DNA from: an uncultured Pelagibacteraceae bacterium
GTDB taxonomy: Bacteria > Pseudomonadota > Alphaproteobacteria > Pelagibacterales > Pelagibacteraceae
Assembly: GCA_902574695.1 (NCBI GenBank)
Contig: CACGON010000001.1
Span: 62,001 to 126,000, forward strand
Reading direction: 5' to 3'
DNA: 64,000 nt
A program made the translations under genes and the position numbers. Of the stretch, positions 30,649 to 39,945 are shown in pieces. Under the pieces are notes generated by a model. It was not told the DNA's origin and did no database searches. It saw nothing but the letters and a program-made list of their open reading frames with translations. Position 1 is the stretch's first letter; each line of letters begins with the position of its first letter.

Positions 30649-30828
30649 ATGAAAACACAAAACTATAACTGTAAAAAATGTGGACTTACAATCGCATCGA
30701 CATGTTCTAAATGTGATAAAACCGTCGATGTAAAAGTTCTTGATGATGGATGTATAGTTCAACTTACAAAATGTATGGATTGTGCAAATGTGCCTGTAAT
30801 AAAAGACGTTTGTGCTCAGCAAAAGTAG
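30649..30828 (+). CDS. 59-residue Cys-rich zinc-ribbon-like protein
   Basis: The translation begins MKTQNYNCKKCG and has eight Cys in 59 residues. Three CxxC pairs (residues 8/11, 19/22, 42/45) and single Cys at 35 and 55 suggest a small metal-binding protein, such as a zinc ribbon or an iron or copper carrier. I do not recognise a characterised family. The stop is followed directly by the stop of the convergent SH3 gene, leaving no spacer, which supports a real gene. The two Fur-box-like palindromes upstream suggest metal-dependent expression. Confidence 0.7.
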   Translation: MKTQNYNCKKCGLTIASTCSKCDKTVDVKVLDDGCIVQLTKCMDCANVPVIKDVCAQQK

Positions 30829-31272
30829 TTATTTTATTCCCCAAACATTTTGAGTTTGTATCCAGCCACTTAATTTGTCGGCTTTGATTTTACACCAATT
30901 TTGTTTACATTTTTTTATAAGGAGTAATTTTCCTTTTTCAAATCTAATTAGTGGTTTGGAATAAATACTATCTTTTTTAAATAAAATTTTATTCTCCATT
31001 AATACAAGGGACTTAGACGATTTTAATTGGGATATATGTATCCATCCCCCATTATTTTTATGATCAATTATTTTTCTAAAATTTTCTTTCTTGTCGACAA
31101 CTTTTAGTGGAAGAAATTTTTTTTTGTAAACAAATTTTATTTGATCATCTTTGTTTGGCCCATATCTAACATTTACCTTATTATACTTAAGCATCAGGAA
31201 ATAATCGTTATTTTGAGCAATAACATTTGAACAAAAAAAAATTAATCCAAAAACTATAAAAAACTTCAACAT
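30829..31272 (-). CDS. Secreted bacterial SH3-domain protein
   Basis: After a signal peptide (hydrophobic residues 4-20, ending near VIAQ) come two SH3-like repeats: the first with LKYNKVNVRYGPNKDDQI and GGWIHISQL, the second ending in WCKIKADKLSGWIQTQNVWG. Such proteins act in the periplasm, often near the cell wall; some relatives carry DUF1058. I start at the ATG that overlaps the moeB stop by seven bases; a TTG two codons upstream is the alternative. Confidence 0.8.
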   Translation of the reverse strand: MLKFFIVFGLIFFCSNVIAQNNDYFLMLKYNKVNVRYGPNKDDQIKFVYKKKFLPLKVVDKKENFRKIIDHKNNGGWIHISQLKSSKSLVLMENKILFKKDSIYSKPLIRFEKGKLLLIKKCKQNWCKIKADKLSGWIQTQNVWGIK

Positions 31273-32015
31273 ATACAATTATTCTTTTTGGTAAACTTAA
31301 CTTTTCTAAAACTGAGATTTTTAAAGTTTAAAATTAAAATATTCGAGCTTAAACTTTTCCCTATATTAAGAATCTTTTTTAGAGCTTCATTCGCTTGTAA
31401 ATTCCCTACCATTCCTGCTACTGGCCCCAAAATACCGTCCTCCTCACAGTTTAATATATTATCTGGTGGCATTACTTGATAAAAACATTTAAGACATGGT
31501 TCTTTCTTATTTCTAAAATTGAATGTAAAAACGTGACCATCATATTTACTTATTGAACCTGAAATAAAATATTTTTTTGATTTCAGACAAGCTTTATTGA
31601 GTAGAAATTTAGTTTTAAAATTATCGCTTCCATCAATAATTACATCATATTTATTTACAATTTTACCTAAATTTTTTTTTGTTAGCTTTAATCTATATTT
31701 AATTGTTTTAACATTTGGGTTAATTTTTTTAAGTTTACTAAAAAGTACATCCACTTTGAATTTACCAATATCCTTAGTATCATACATTACTTGACGATGA
31801 ATATTTGATAAGCTTACTTTGTCAAAATCTACCAAACCAATTGTACCAACACCGGCTCGACTTAAGAAATCTGCTACTGGGCACCCTAAACCTCCAATTC
31901 CAACAATAAGTATTTTAGATAATGAAATTTTTTTTTGTCCAAGAATACCAATATCTTTAAGAATAATTTGCTTAGAGTATCTCTCTAAGTAATTTTTTTT
32001 AGTTTGCTTGCTCAT
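31266..32015 (-). CDS. ThiF/MoeB-family adenylyltransferase (E1-like)
   Basis: E1-like enzyme that adenylates the C-terminus of a small sulfur carrier (ThiS or MoaD). The ATP site reads VGIGGLGCPVADFLSRAG, followed by DFDKVSLSNIHRQV; the loop that holds the reactive Cys is around NCEEDGILGPVAG. One zinc CxxC (CLKC) is present and the protein ends in CIC, a compressed second Cys pair. Whether it serves molybdopterin, thiamine or both cannot be told. It overlaps dut upstream by four bases. Confidence 0.87.
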   Translation of the reverse strand: MSKQTKKNYLERYSKQIILKDIGILGQKKISLSKILIVGIGGLGCPVADFLSRAGVGTIGLVDFDKVSLSNIHRQVMYDTKDIGKFKVDVLFSKLKKINPNVKTIKYRLKLTKKNLGKIVNKYDVIIDGSDNFKTKFLLNKACLKSKKYFISGSISKYDGHVFTFNFRNKKEPCLKCFYQVMPPDNILNCEEDGILGPVAGMVGNLQANEALKKILNIGKSLSSNILILNFKNLSFRKVKFTKKNNCIC

Positions 32016-32449
32016 TTTCCAGTAGACCCAAAACCTCCAGAACCTCTAATTGTTTCGGGCAATTCATTAACTTCTTCAAACTCAACTTTTAAAATTGGCA
32101 TGAGAACCATTTGAGCAATTCTATCACCATTATTTACAATAAAGTCTTTCTCACCGAAATTGAATAATATTACTTTTAACTCTCCTCTGTAATCACTATC
32201 TACTGTTCCAGGTGTGTTGAGAACTGTAATATTTGATTTAGCAGCTAAACCTGATCTTGGTCTTATTTGAATCTCGGTATCATCCGGAATTGCAACAGAT
32301 AATCCAGTTGGAATTAAGGCAGATTTATATGGTGCAATTGTAATCTTATTTTCTGTTAAAGCCATTAAATCCATCCCTGAGGACCCATCCGTTTTATAAA
32401 TTGGAATTTGTGCATTATGACTAAGTTTTTTAATTAAAACTTTAATCAT
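32012..32449 (-). CDS. dut: Deoxyuridine 5'-triphosphate nucleotidohydrolase
   Basis: dUTPase removes dUTP and supplies dUMP for thymidylate. The five motifs are present: SSGMDLMA, RPRSGLAAK, GTVDSDYRGE, RIAQMVL and RGSGGFGSTGK at the C-terminal arm. At 145 residues it is full length. It follows coaBC by two bases; the coaBC-dut pairing is widespread in bacteria. Confidence 0.96.
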   Translation of the reverse strand: MIKVLIKKLSHNAQIPIYKTDGSSGMDLMALTENKITIAPYKSALIPTGLSVAIPDDTEIQIRPRSGLAAKSNITVLNTPGTVDSDYRGELKVILFNFGEKDFIVNNGDRIAQMVLMPILKVEFEEVNELPETIRGSGGFGSTGK

Positions 32450-32451
32450 AA

Positions 32452-33651
32452 CTAATTTAACTGATTGATAATTCTCTCTACAATTTTGTTAGCGAGATTA
32501 ATTTTACTAGTTTTTTTTATTTCTTCAGAATCTTTATTTTTATAAAAGATTGAAACGGAGTTTTCATTTGATTCAAAACCAATTGAATTATTTGATATAT
32601 CATTTGCGACTACCCAGTCACAATTTTTCTCAATTAATTTTTTTTTTGCATTATCTTTTAAATTATTAGTTTCAGCAGCAAAACCTATTACAAGTTTAGG
32701 TCTTAGTGAATTATGATTTGAAATATTACTTAAAATATCGATATTTTTTTCTAAATTTAATAAAATATTTTCATCTTTTTTAATTTTATTTCTATTATAA
32801 TTTTTTATTTTCCAATCACCAACGGCTGCTGTAAATACTGCTACATCAGTAGGTAAGCTCTTAAGCGTCTCTCTATACATCTCATCTGCGGTTTTAACAT
32901 TTATTACATTTATACCTGAGTCGGCAATTTGGTTTGTTGGACCAGATATTAGTGTAGTATTAAAACCATTTTTATTTAGAGAATTTGCAATTTCATAACC
33001 TTGTTTGCCACTCGATCTATTGGTAATGTATCTTACGGGATCTATAAATTCTCTGGTAGGACCAGCGGTAACTATAGCTCTTCTTTTTTTATCAATTTTG
33101 AGATTTTTAAAATAATCCTCTAATCTATTTAGAATTTCAAGTGGTTCAGTCATTTTTCCCTCGCCATACTCACCACAAGCCATATCACCAATATTAGGGC
33201 CAATTATTTCATAATTAAATTTTTTTATTTTTTTAATATTATCTTGATTTGATTGATGTTCCCACATTCTTACATTCATCGATGGCGCCAAAAAAATTCT
33301 TTTATTGGATGCAAGAGTTACCGTGGTAGCCAGATCATCTGCCAGTCCGAGACTTAATTTTGAAATTGTATTAGCTGTAGCCGGTGCAATTAATACTAGA
33401 TCAGACCATCTTGATAGAGAAATATGATCCATTTCAGCTTCATTTTCATGATTAAAAAGTTCTGAGTAAACTTTTTCTTGAGATAGGGATACAACAGATA
33501 ATGGCGTAACAAAATTTTTAGCATTTTTTGTTAGTACAGTTTTGACAAAAGCTCCACGCTTTCGAAGAAGCCTTATAAGTTCTAATGACTTGTATGCTGC
33601 AATACCACCACAAATAATGAGTAATATTTTTTTTCTATCTAAATAATTCAT
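32452..33651 (-). CDS. coaBC: Bifunctional phosphopantothenoylcysteine decarboxylase/synthetase
   Basis: CoaBC carries out two steps of coenzyme A synthesis. The N-terminal CoaC flavoprotein domain shows CGGIAAYKSLELIR, APATANTISKL, APSMNVRMWEH and the Cys loop ACGEYGEGKM. The C-terminal CoaB domain shows VTAGPTREFIDPVRY, ITNRSSGKQGYEIA and AAVGDW. The 399-residue length is normal. It is part of the ubiE-ubiB-coaBC-dut run. Confidence 0.96.
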   Translation of the reverse strand: MNYLDRKKILLIICGGIAAYKSLELIRLLRKRGAFVKTVLTKNAKNFVTPLSVVSLSQEKVYSELFNHENEAEMDHISLSRWSDLVLIAPATANTISKLSLGLADDLATTVTLASNKRIFLAPSMNVRMWEHQSNQDNIKKIKKFNYEIIGPNIGDMACGEYGEGKMTEPLEILNRLEDYFKNLKIDKKRRAIVTAGPTREFIDPVRYITNRSSGKQGYEIANSLNKNGFNTTLISGPTNQIADSGINVINVKTADEMYRETLKSLPTDVAVFTAAVGDWKIKNYNRNKIKKDENILLNLEKNIDILSNISNHNSLRPKLVIGFAAETNNLKDNAKKKLIEKNCDWVVANDISNNSIGFESNENSVSIFYKNKDSEEIKKTSKINLANKIVERIINQLN

Positions 33652-33658
33652 TGTTAAA

Positions 33659-35227
33659 TTAAAATACTAAGTAACCAAAAAAAACAAGCAATAATAATCC
33701 AATAATACTTTGATTTCTAAAAGATTTTATTTCCATTTCTTTGTCTTTAAGCGCTGAATATGAATTAGAGTTTTGAGGTATTTGTCCACTTGCCAAAAAT
33801 GTAAGAGCTTGGTTTGCTTTATCCATAATATTAGGTAACTCAGGCAATCTTTTAAGTACTTCGGTTGAGTCTTTTAACGTCTCAGTTAAATTTGAAATAG
33901 GATCTTTTGTTTCTCTGAGCCATTTTTCTAAAACAGGCTTAGATGTTTCCCAAATATTAGTTTCAGGATTTAGTTTTCTTGCTACACCTTCAACAACAAC
34001 CATTGTTTTTTGAAGCAATAATAATTGGGGCTGCGTTTGCATATTAAACTTTTCGGTTATATCAAATAGTTGCTTTAATAATTTTCCACCAGATATATCT
34101 TTTACAGATTGGCCAAAAATAGGTTCGCCTATAGCTCTGAGAGCTTGAGCTAATTCATCTACATTTACATCTTTTGGCACCAATCCAGCAATTATATGAA
34201 CGTCTGCAACTTTTTTATAATCTCTTAAAATAAAACCATATAAAATTTCTGCTAAAAATTTTCTATTTAACTTGTCTAATCGGCCCATTATTCCAAAATC
34301 AATAGTCACGATTTGTCCACTTCTGTCTATAAGTAAATTTCCTTGATGCATATCAGCATGAAAAAAACCGTCTCTTACCGCGTGTCTTAAAAAATGCTGA
34401 ATGATATCAGTGGCAACATTTTTAACATTTATACCTTGCTTGATTAAGATATCTTTTTCTCTTATAGATTTACCTTCAATCCAATCTAATGTTAAAACTT
34501 TTTCACTAGTAAAGTTCCAATAAATTTTTGGTACATAAAAACCAACATCATTCTTTGTATTCTCAGCAAATTCATTTGCTGCAGCTGCCTCAAATCTTAA
34601 ATCCATTTCATGATTAGTTATCTCTTTTAATAAAAATACTACTTCCATAAGTTTTAATCTTTTTGTTTTTGTTACAATATTTTCTACGATGTAAGCTAAC
34701 AACATCAGAGCATCAATTTCTTCATTAAATTTTTTCTTTATATCTGGTCTCAGAATTTTTATAGCAATATCTTTTATAACTCCATCATCATTGATTTGTG
34801 CCTTATGGACTTGTGCAATCGAAGCTGCAGCTATAGGCTCACTAAAGTTTAGTATCAATTGAAACATCTCATTCCCAAGTTCGTCTCTTAAAATATTTTT
34901 TGCTTCTGAACTTGAAAAGGCTGGAACTCTATCTTGTAGTTTCTCTAATTTATTTGAGAGTTTTTCACCAATTATGTCTGGTCTTGTTGCTAAAAATTGA
35001 CCTAACTTAATAAAGGTAGTACCCATGCCTTCTATAGACTTACAAAGTTTTTCCTCATCGCTTAAATTTTTGAGTTCATGATCTTTTTTAGTGAGACTTA
35101 TAGAAAAAATATTTACAAGGATTTGCATTATTAACGGAGGCTTATGAATTTTTGAGACAACTTTCAGTGCATCAGATAATGCAAGTCTCCTTGCAATTTT
35201 AAATAAAATAAAAAGCTTTTTTAACAT
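33659..35227 (-). CDS. ubiB: UbiB, ABC1-type kinase-like protein for ubiquinone biosynthesis
   Basis: UbiB is a membrane-associated protein kinase-like ATPase required for ubiquinone synthesis. The KxGQ motif (FIKLGQFLATRPD), IAAASIAQVHKAQ, the Ala-rich nucleotide loop, HADMHQGNLL and TIDFGIMG are all visible. The C-terminus ends in a hydrophobic anchor (IIGLLLLVFFGYLVF). I chose the ATG whose A is the last base of the ubiE stop (TAATG); an in-frame TTG four codons earlier is the alternative. Confidence 0.93.
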   Translation of the reverse strand: MLKKLFILFKIARRLALSDALKVVSKIHKPPLIMQILVNIFSISLTKKDHELKNLSDEEKLCKSIEGMGTTFIKLGQFLATRPDIIGEKLSNKLEKLQDRVPAFSSSEAKNILRDELGNEMFQLILNFSEPIAAASIAQVHKAQINDDGVIKDIAIKILRPDIKKKFNEEIDALMLLAYIVENIVTKTKRLKLMEVVFLLKEITNHEMDLRFEAAAANEFAENTKNDVGFYVPKIYWNFTSEKVLTLDWIEGKSIREKDILIKQGINVKNVATDIIQHFLRHAVRDGFFHADMHQGNLLIDRSGQIVTIDFGIMGRLDKLNRKFLAEILYGFILRDYKKVADVHIIAGLVPKDVNVDELAQALRAIGEPIFGQSVKDISGGKLLKQLFDITEKFNMQTQPQLLLLQKTMVVVEGVARKLNPETNIWETSKPVLEKWLRETKDPISNLTETLKDSTEVLKRLPELPNIMDKANQALTFLASGQIPQNSNSYSALKDKEMEIKSFRNQSIIGLLLLVFFGYLVF

Positions 35228-35931
35228 TAAATTTTCCAACCTGAATGAATAGATACAACACCACCGGTTAAGTCTCTATACTTACAATTTTCAAAACCAC
35301 TTTTTTTCATTAACTCAATCAGTTGATTTTGATTTATGAATTTATCTATACTTTCAACAAGATATTCGTACGGTTCACTTTTTCCAACAATTATCTTTCC
35401 AATTTTTGGAATTAGCTTTGAATAATTTTTATAGATAAATCTTAAATTTGAATTAGATATTTTTGAGAATTCTAAACATAAAAAACGTCCCCCCGGTTTT
35501 AGAACTCTAAAAGCTTCTTTTAAGGACTTATTTAAATCCTTAGTATTTCTAAGTCCAAAGCTTATCGTATAGTAGTCGAAAAAATTAGACTTAAACTTTA
35601 AATTTTCTGCATTCCCAATATGCCATGAAATATTTTCCAAATTCTTAAATCTTTTTTTTCCTTGCTCCAGCATTTTCTTATTTGGGTCAACGTTAAATAC
35701 TTCACCCTTAGATTTGACTGTGTCGAGAAAAATTTTTCCAACATCTCCAGTTCCACATCCTACATCTAATAGTTTTTTATTTGTGTGAGGGGACATCATC
35801 ATTATCAGGTCCTTTTTCCAAAATCTATGTACACCGAGAGACATAAAATCATTCATAAGATCATATTTATCATAAACATCATTGAAGACATTCTGGACTA
35901 AATTTTTTTGATTTTGTAAAAATTGTTTCAT
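35227..35931 (-). CDS. ubiE: Ubiquinone/menaquinone biosynthesis C-methyltransferase
   Basis: UbiE methylates the quinone ring with SAM. VFNDVYDKYDLMNDFMSLG and DVGCGTGDVGKIF form the family N-terminus and SAM-binding motif I; YYTISFGLRNTKDL and FRVLKPGGRFLCLEFSK complete it. It heads the minus-strand operon and is divergent from mutM with a 39-base spacer. Confidence 0.95.
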   Translation of the reverse strand: MKQFLQNQKNLVQNVFNDVYDKYDLMNDFMSLGVHRFWKKDLIMMMSPHTNKKLLDVGCGTGDVGKIFLDTVKSKGEVFNVDPNKKMLEQGKKRFKNLENISWHIGNAENLKFKSNFFDYYTISFGLRNTKDLNKSLKEAFRVLKPGGRFLCLEFSKISNSNLRFIYKNYSKLIPKIGKIIVGKSEPYEYLVESIDKFINQNQLIELMKKSGFENCKYRDLTGGVVSIHSGWKI

Positions 35932-35970
35932 TGTATTTATTATTTTTTATAAATAATAATATAGTAATAA

Positions 35971-36837
35971 ATGCCAGAATTGCCAGAAGTAGAAATAGTC
36001 AAACAATCGCTATCAAAAAAGATTAAGCATAAAAAAATTCAAAAAATTATAATAAAAAACAGGAATTTAAGATTTAAATTAGCCAATAATTTTTCTCGTA
36101 TTTTAAAAAGCTCTAAAGTAAAAAATATTTCTAGATTTTCAAAGTATTTAATTATTGAGCTAGATAACAATTATTTTTGGATAATTCATTTGGGTATGTC
36201 TGGTACATTACATATTATTCAAAAAAATAAAAAAAATTTAGTATCTAACTTAAGTTTTTATCATTCACCAAACCTACCAAATAAACATAATCACATTCAC
36301 ATCTTTTTTGACAAATTTAAACTAATATATAATGACCCTAGAAGATTTGGTTTTTTTATACTCATTAAAAATAAAAATATACTTGAAAAGTTTTTATCAA
36401 ATTATGGACCTGAGCCGTTTGATAAGAAATTCAACTTTATTTATTTGAAAAAAAAACTTCATAACAAAAGTAAAAATATTAAAAACTATCTTTTAGATCA
36501 AAAATTCGTTTCTGGAATTGGAAATATTTATGCAAGTGAAATTTTATTTCTAGCTAAAATACATCCATTAAGAGAATCAAAAAGTTTAAATTTAATAGAA
36601 TATAAAAAAATTATTTATTTTTCTAAAAAAGTACTCTCTAAAGCTATAAGCAAAGGCGGATCTACAATACAGAATTTTAAAAATTCTTCTGGCAAAAAAG
36701 GATCTTTTCAAAAGTATTTTCAAGTCTATGATAGAGATGGAGAAAGATGTTTATCTAAAAAGTGTAATGGGGTAGTAAAAAAAAAAGTTATTTCTAATAG
36801 ATCTAGTTTTTATTGTAATATTTGCCAAAAATTCTAA
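35971..36837 (+). CDS. mutM: Formamidopyrimidine-DNA glycosylase (Fpg)
   Basis: MutM excises 8-oxoguanine and related lesions. The catalytic N-terminal Pro is in MPELPEVEIV, followed by the Lys-rich H2TH region KFVSGIGNIYASEILF, and a C-terminal zinc finger with two Cys pairs (CLSKKC and CNIC). The sequence is strongly lysine-rich but complete (288 residues). It is followed after 48 bases by rpsT. Confidence 0.95.
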   Translation: MPELPEVEIVKQSLSKKIKHKKIQKIIIKNRNLRFKLANNFSRILKSSKVKNISRFSKYLIIELDNNYFWIIHLGMSGTLHIIQKNKKNLVSNLSFYHSPNLPNKHNHIHIFFDKFKLIYNDPRRFGFFILIKNKNILEKFLSNYGPEPFDKKFNFIYLKKKLHNKSKNIKNYLLDQKFVSGIGNIYASEILFLAKIHPLRESKSLNLIEYKKIIYFSKKVLSKAISKGGSTIQNFKNSSGKKGSFQKYFQVYDRDGERCLSKKCNGVVKKKVISNRSSFYCNICQKF

Positions 36838-36885
36838 AATTAACTTGTTGACCAAAAACCTTTGAGAAGTTATATCTCCTGAAAA

Positions 36886-37146
36886 ATGGCAAATACAAAA
36901 TCAGCAATTAAAACAATAAGAAAAAATTCAAGAGAGACAGTTATTAATAAATCTAGGAAAAGTAGATTTAAGAATGCTATAAAAAAAATGAACAGTTTGA
37001 TTGAAAAAAAAAATAAAAAAGAAGCTCTTACTTTTTTACCGAAATTAAACTCGGAATTAATGAAAATCGCGAAAACTGGAGTTGTAAAAAAAGGAAATGC
37101 CTCTAGAAACTTGTCAAGACTTACAAAAAAAATAAATTCTCTTTAA
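36886..37146 (+). CDS. rpsT: 30S ribosomal protein S20
   Basis: S20 binds the 5' domain of 16S rRNA. MANTKSAIKTIRKN, the basic helical middle and TGVVKKGNASRNLSRLTKKI are family-typical. 86 residues is the normal length. The mutM-rpsT-dnaA order is common in alphaproteobacteria. Confidence 0.96.
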   Translation: MANTKSAIKTIRKNSRETVINKSRKSRFKNAIKKMNSLIEKKNKKEALTFLPKLNSELMKIAKTGVVKKGNASRNLSRLTKKINSL

Positions 37147-37430
37147 TCAACCCGTAATTGTTATTTTACTGCAACTTAAGATTTGCACTAAATAAAAGAT
37201 GTCTTTCTCAAAATTTACTAGATCTTGTAATTTTTTTTTAAAAGAATTTTTTTTCATAAAAAAACATCGACAAAAAAATTTCTTCACGTCACGGTTTTAA
37301 AAAGTTTTCTATTTTTAATTTAATTAGATTTGTAAAATACACCTGGAGATTTTATTTTTTTTTCTAATATTAAAAATAATTGTTGATTATATTTTTTAAA
37401 GGTCTTAACTGAAATTCACTTTATCAAATC
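37147..37430. other. 284-base spacer between rpsT and dnaA
   Basis: This is the longest gene-free stretch. It is extremely A+T-rich with long T and A tracts. I see no match to TTATNCACA on either strand, no terminator-quality hairpin and no convincing ORF (the best is a 33-codon frame with low-complexity Phe/Lys content). It presumably holds the dnaA promoter; I cannot support an origin here. Confidence 0.5.
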
Positions 37431-38843
37431 ATGAAAAATAAAAATTCACTCAATAAAAACGAAATTTCAAAAATTGATTGGGAAAAAATACAGCTTGAGA
37501 TGAAAAATAAATTTGGCAATGATATTTTTGAAAGTTGGTTAAAGAAAATAAATTTTTCAGGCGAATTTAATAACTATATTTTGTTAACAGTTTCAACGAG
37601 ATTTTTAAGGGATTGGATTACATCAAGATACTTAGATCAAATTCTTCAAATAGTAAGATCACAAAAAGGTGAGATAAATAGAATAGAAATTTCAATTAAG
37701 GAGAATGAAAAAGAAAATTTAAATCAAAACTTTGAAAGCATCGGTAAGAAGGACTCGTCTAGTAATAATATATCTTTCATTAAAGATTTTATTTTTCAAT
37801 ACAACAGAATTGATCCTAATAAAAATTTTGATAATTTTATTTTAGGATCTAGTAATAAACTAGCTTTTGAGGCTTCAAAAAAAGTAACAGAAAATACTTC
37901 TTACTATAACCCATTATATATCTACGGTGGTGTTGGAATGGGAAAAACACATTTGCTTAATTCAATTGGTTTAACTCTTAAAGATACAAACAAAGTAATG
38001 TTTATATCTGCCGAGAGATTTATGTACCAATTTGTAAAATCAATCAAATCAAATGAAATGGTAAAATTTAAAGAATACTTTAGAAATTCTGATGTTTTTT
38101 TAATTGATGATATTCAATTTATGAATGGTAAAGAGGCTTTACAGGAAGAATTTTTTCACACATTTAATGCTTTATTAGAAAAGGGATCACAAATAATTAT
38201 TTCTGCTGATAGACCTCCAAACAAATTAAGTAAAATTCAAGAGAGAATAAAATCAAGATTCTCAGGTGGCCTAGTTATTGATATTCAACAACCCGATTAT
38301 GATCTGAGGTATAAAATTATTAAAGTTAAAACGGAGGAATTAAAAAAATATTATTCTGGTCAAATTAATATTTCTGATGAAATACAAAAGTTCATTAGTA
38401 CGGAAGTAAAAAATAGCATTAGGGAGCTAGTAGGAGCATTAAATAGAATTGTATCATTTTCAAGAATTTATAACAAAACACCAAATTTGTCTGAAGTAAA
38501 AATAGTTCTTAAAGATCTTTTAAATATGTCTGAAAATAAAGTTACAATAGAGATGATTCAATCACTTGTTTGTAAGTTCTTTAAAATATCAAAAAATGAA
38601 ATGTTATCTTCAAGAAGATCTAGATATCTTGTGAGACCGAGACAAACAGCAATTTACTTAACAAAAATACTTACATCTAAATCCCTACCTGAAATTGGTA
38701 GAGAGTTTTCAAACAGAGACCATACAACAGTAATCCATTCAATTAAAACCATTGAAAATTTGAAAAAAAATGATCAGGAACTTTGTGCTAATATTGATAG
38801 TTTAAAGAATCAGATACTATACAATAATTCTAATGAAATTTAG
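37431..38843 (+). CDS. dnaA: Chromosomal replication initiator DnaA
   Basis: DnaA is the AAA+ protein that melts the origin. Domain I covers about 1-90, domain II is a short linker, and domain III holds Walker A GGVGMGKTHLLN and Walker B FLIDDIQF. Domain IV ends in the DNA-binding signature RDHTTVIHSI. The 470-residue length is normal. Its stop overlaps dnaN by 11 bases. Confidence 0.96.
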   Translation: MKNKNSLNKNEISKIDWEKIQLEMKNKFGNDIFESWLKKINFSGEFNNYILLTVSTRFLRDWITSRYLDQILQIVRSQKGEINRIEISIKENEKENLNQNFESIGKKDSSSNNISFIKDFIFQYNRIDPNKNFDNFILGSSNKLAFEASKKVTENTSYYNPLYIYGGVGMGKTHLLNSIGLTLKDTNKVMFISAERFMYQFVKSIKSNEMVKFKEYFRNSDVFLIDDIQFMNGKEALQEEFFHTFNALLEKGSQIIISADRPPNKLSKIQERIKSRFSGGLVIDIQQPDYDLRYKIIKVKTEELKKYYSGQINISDEIQKFISTEVKNSIRELVGALNRIVSFSRIYNKTPNLSEVKIVLKDLLNMSENKVTIEMIQSLVCKFFKISKNEMLSSRRSRYLVRPRQTAIYLTKILTSKSLPEIGREFSNRDHTTVIHSIKTIENLKKNDQELCANIDSLKNQILYNNSNEI

Positions 38844-39945
38844 TATAAATCAAAAAGACCTACAACAATCTCTTAGCTATTGCCAAGGTGTTATAGAAAA
38901 AAGAAGTACGCTTCCAATATTGTCAAATATTTTGCTAGAGGCATATGGATCAAAATTAAAAATTACAGCTACTGATCTTGACTTAATATTTATAAACGAA
39001 ATTGATAATGTCGAGGTTATTGAGGAAGGGAAAACCACGATAACTTCTTCAACTTTGTATGATATTATAAGGAAGTTTTCATCAGGAAAAAAAATCAATT
39101 TTAATTTGAATACAGAAAACAAAATTCAAATTGAGTCTGAGAAGTCAATTTTTAATCTCAACTGTATAAATCCAACAGAATTTCCACTTACGGATGAAAA
39201 TTTTAACGACAACGAATTCAATCTAAACGCAAAACATTTTCTTAAGCTAATGAATAAGTGTAAGTTTTCTATATCTAACGACGAAACAAGACACTATTTA
39301 AGTGGAATATATTTTCATCAAACTCAAATAGAAGATAAAAATTACTTAACAGCAGCAGCAACGGATAGCCATAGAATGTCAATATCTAAATTATTATTGA
39401 AAGATAAAATAAATTTTGAACCGATAATAATGCCAAAAAAAACAATTTTTCAAATATGCTCATTACTGGAAGATTACGACGGAAACATTAAAATTTTTAC
39501 TCAGAAATCGAAAATTAAAATTGAATTAAATAATAGCATTTTAATTTCAAAATTAATTGATGGAAAATTTCCAAATTATATTCAAGTAATTCCAAAAAAT
39601 AATAAAAAAAAATTGGATGTAGATCTACAATTATTTTTGAATTCAGTTGATAGAGTTGCATCTGTATCGCTTGATAAGAAAGATGGGGTAAAATTTAATC
39701 TTGAAAAAGATAAATTAAATCTATCAGTGAATAACGCAAGTAGTGGAGATGGAAAAGATACATTAAATGTAAAATTTGATCATGAACTCGATATAAGTTT
39801 TAACTCAAGATACTTGATTGATATAGCATCTCAGCTTGATGGGGATAAAATAGAAATATTCCTAAATGACTCAGGGTCTCCAGCGTTAATAAAAGATCCC
39901 TCAGATTTTGACACAATTTACGTTGTTATGCCTATGAAAGGTTAG
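38833..39945 (+). CDS. dnaN: DNA polymerase III beta sliding clamp
   Basis: The beta clamp tethers DNA polymerase III to DNA. ILSNILLEAYGSKLKITATDLD, LTAAATDSHRMSISKL and the C-terminal IYVVMPMKG are diagnostic, with three clamp domains in 370 residues. The start lies within dnaA, so the initiator and clamp are translated from one message. recF does not follow; the next gene is on the other strand, overlapping by four bases. Confidence 0.95.
   Translation: MKFSINQKDLQQSLSYCQGVIEKRSTLPILSNILLEAYGSKLKITATDLDLIFINEIDNVEVIEEGKTTITSSTLYDIIRKFSSGKKINFNLNTENKIQIESEKSIFNLNCINPTEFPLTDENFNDNEFNLNAKHFLKLMNKCKFSISNDETRHYLSGIYFHQTQIEDKNYLTAAATDSHRMSISKLLLKDKINFEPIIMPKKTIFQICSLLEDYDGNIKIFTQKSKIKIELNNSILISKLIDGKFPNYIQVIPKNNKKKLDVDLQLFLNSVDRVASVSLDKKDGVKFNLEKDKLNLSVNNASSGDGKDTLNVKFDHELDISFNSRYLIDIASQLDGDKIEIFLNDSGSPALIKDPSDFDTIYVVMPMKG

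Noticed and set aside
37147-37430. Replication origin beside dnaA
   Set aside because: No TTATNCACA-type DnaA boxes on either strand and no repeated motif; A+T richness alone is not evidence in this genome.
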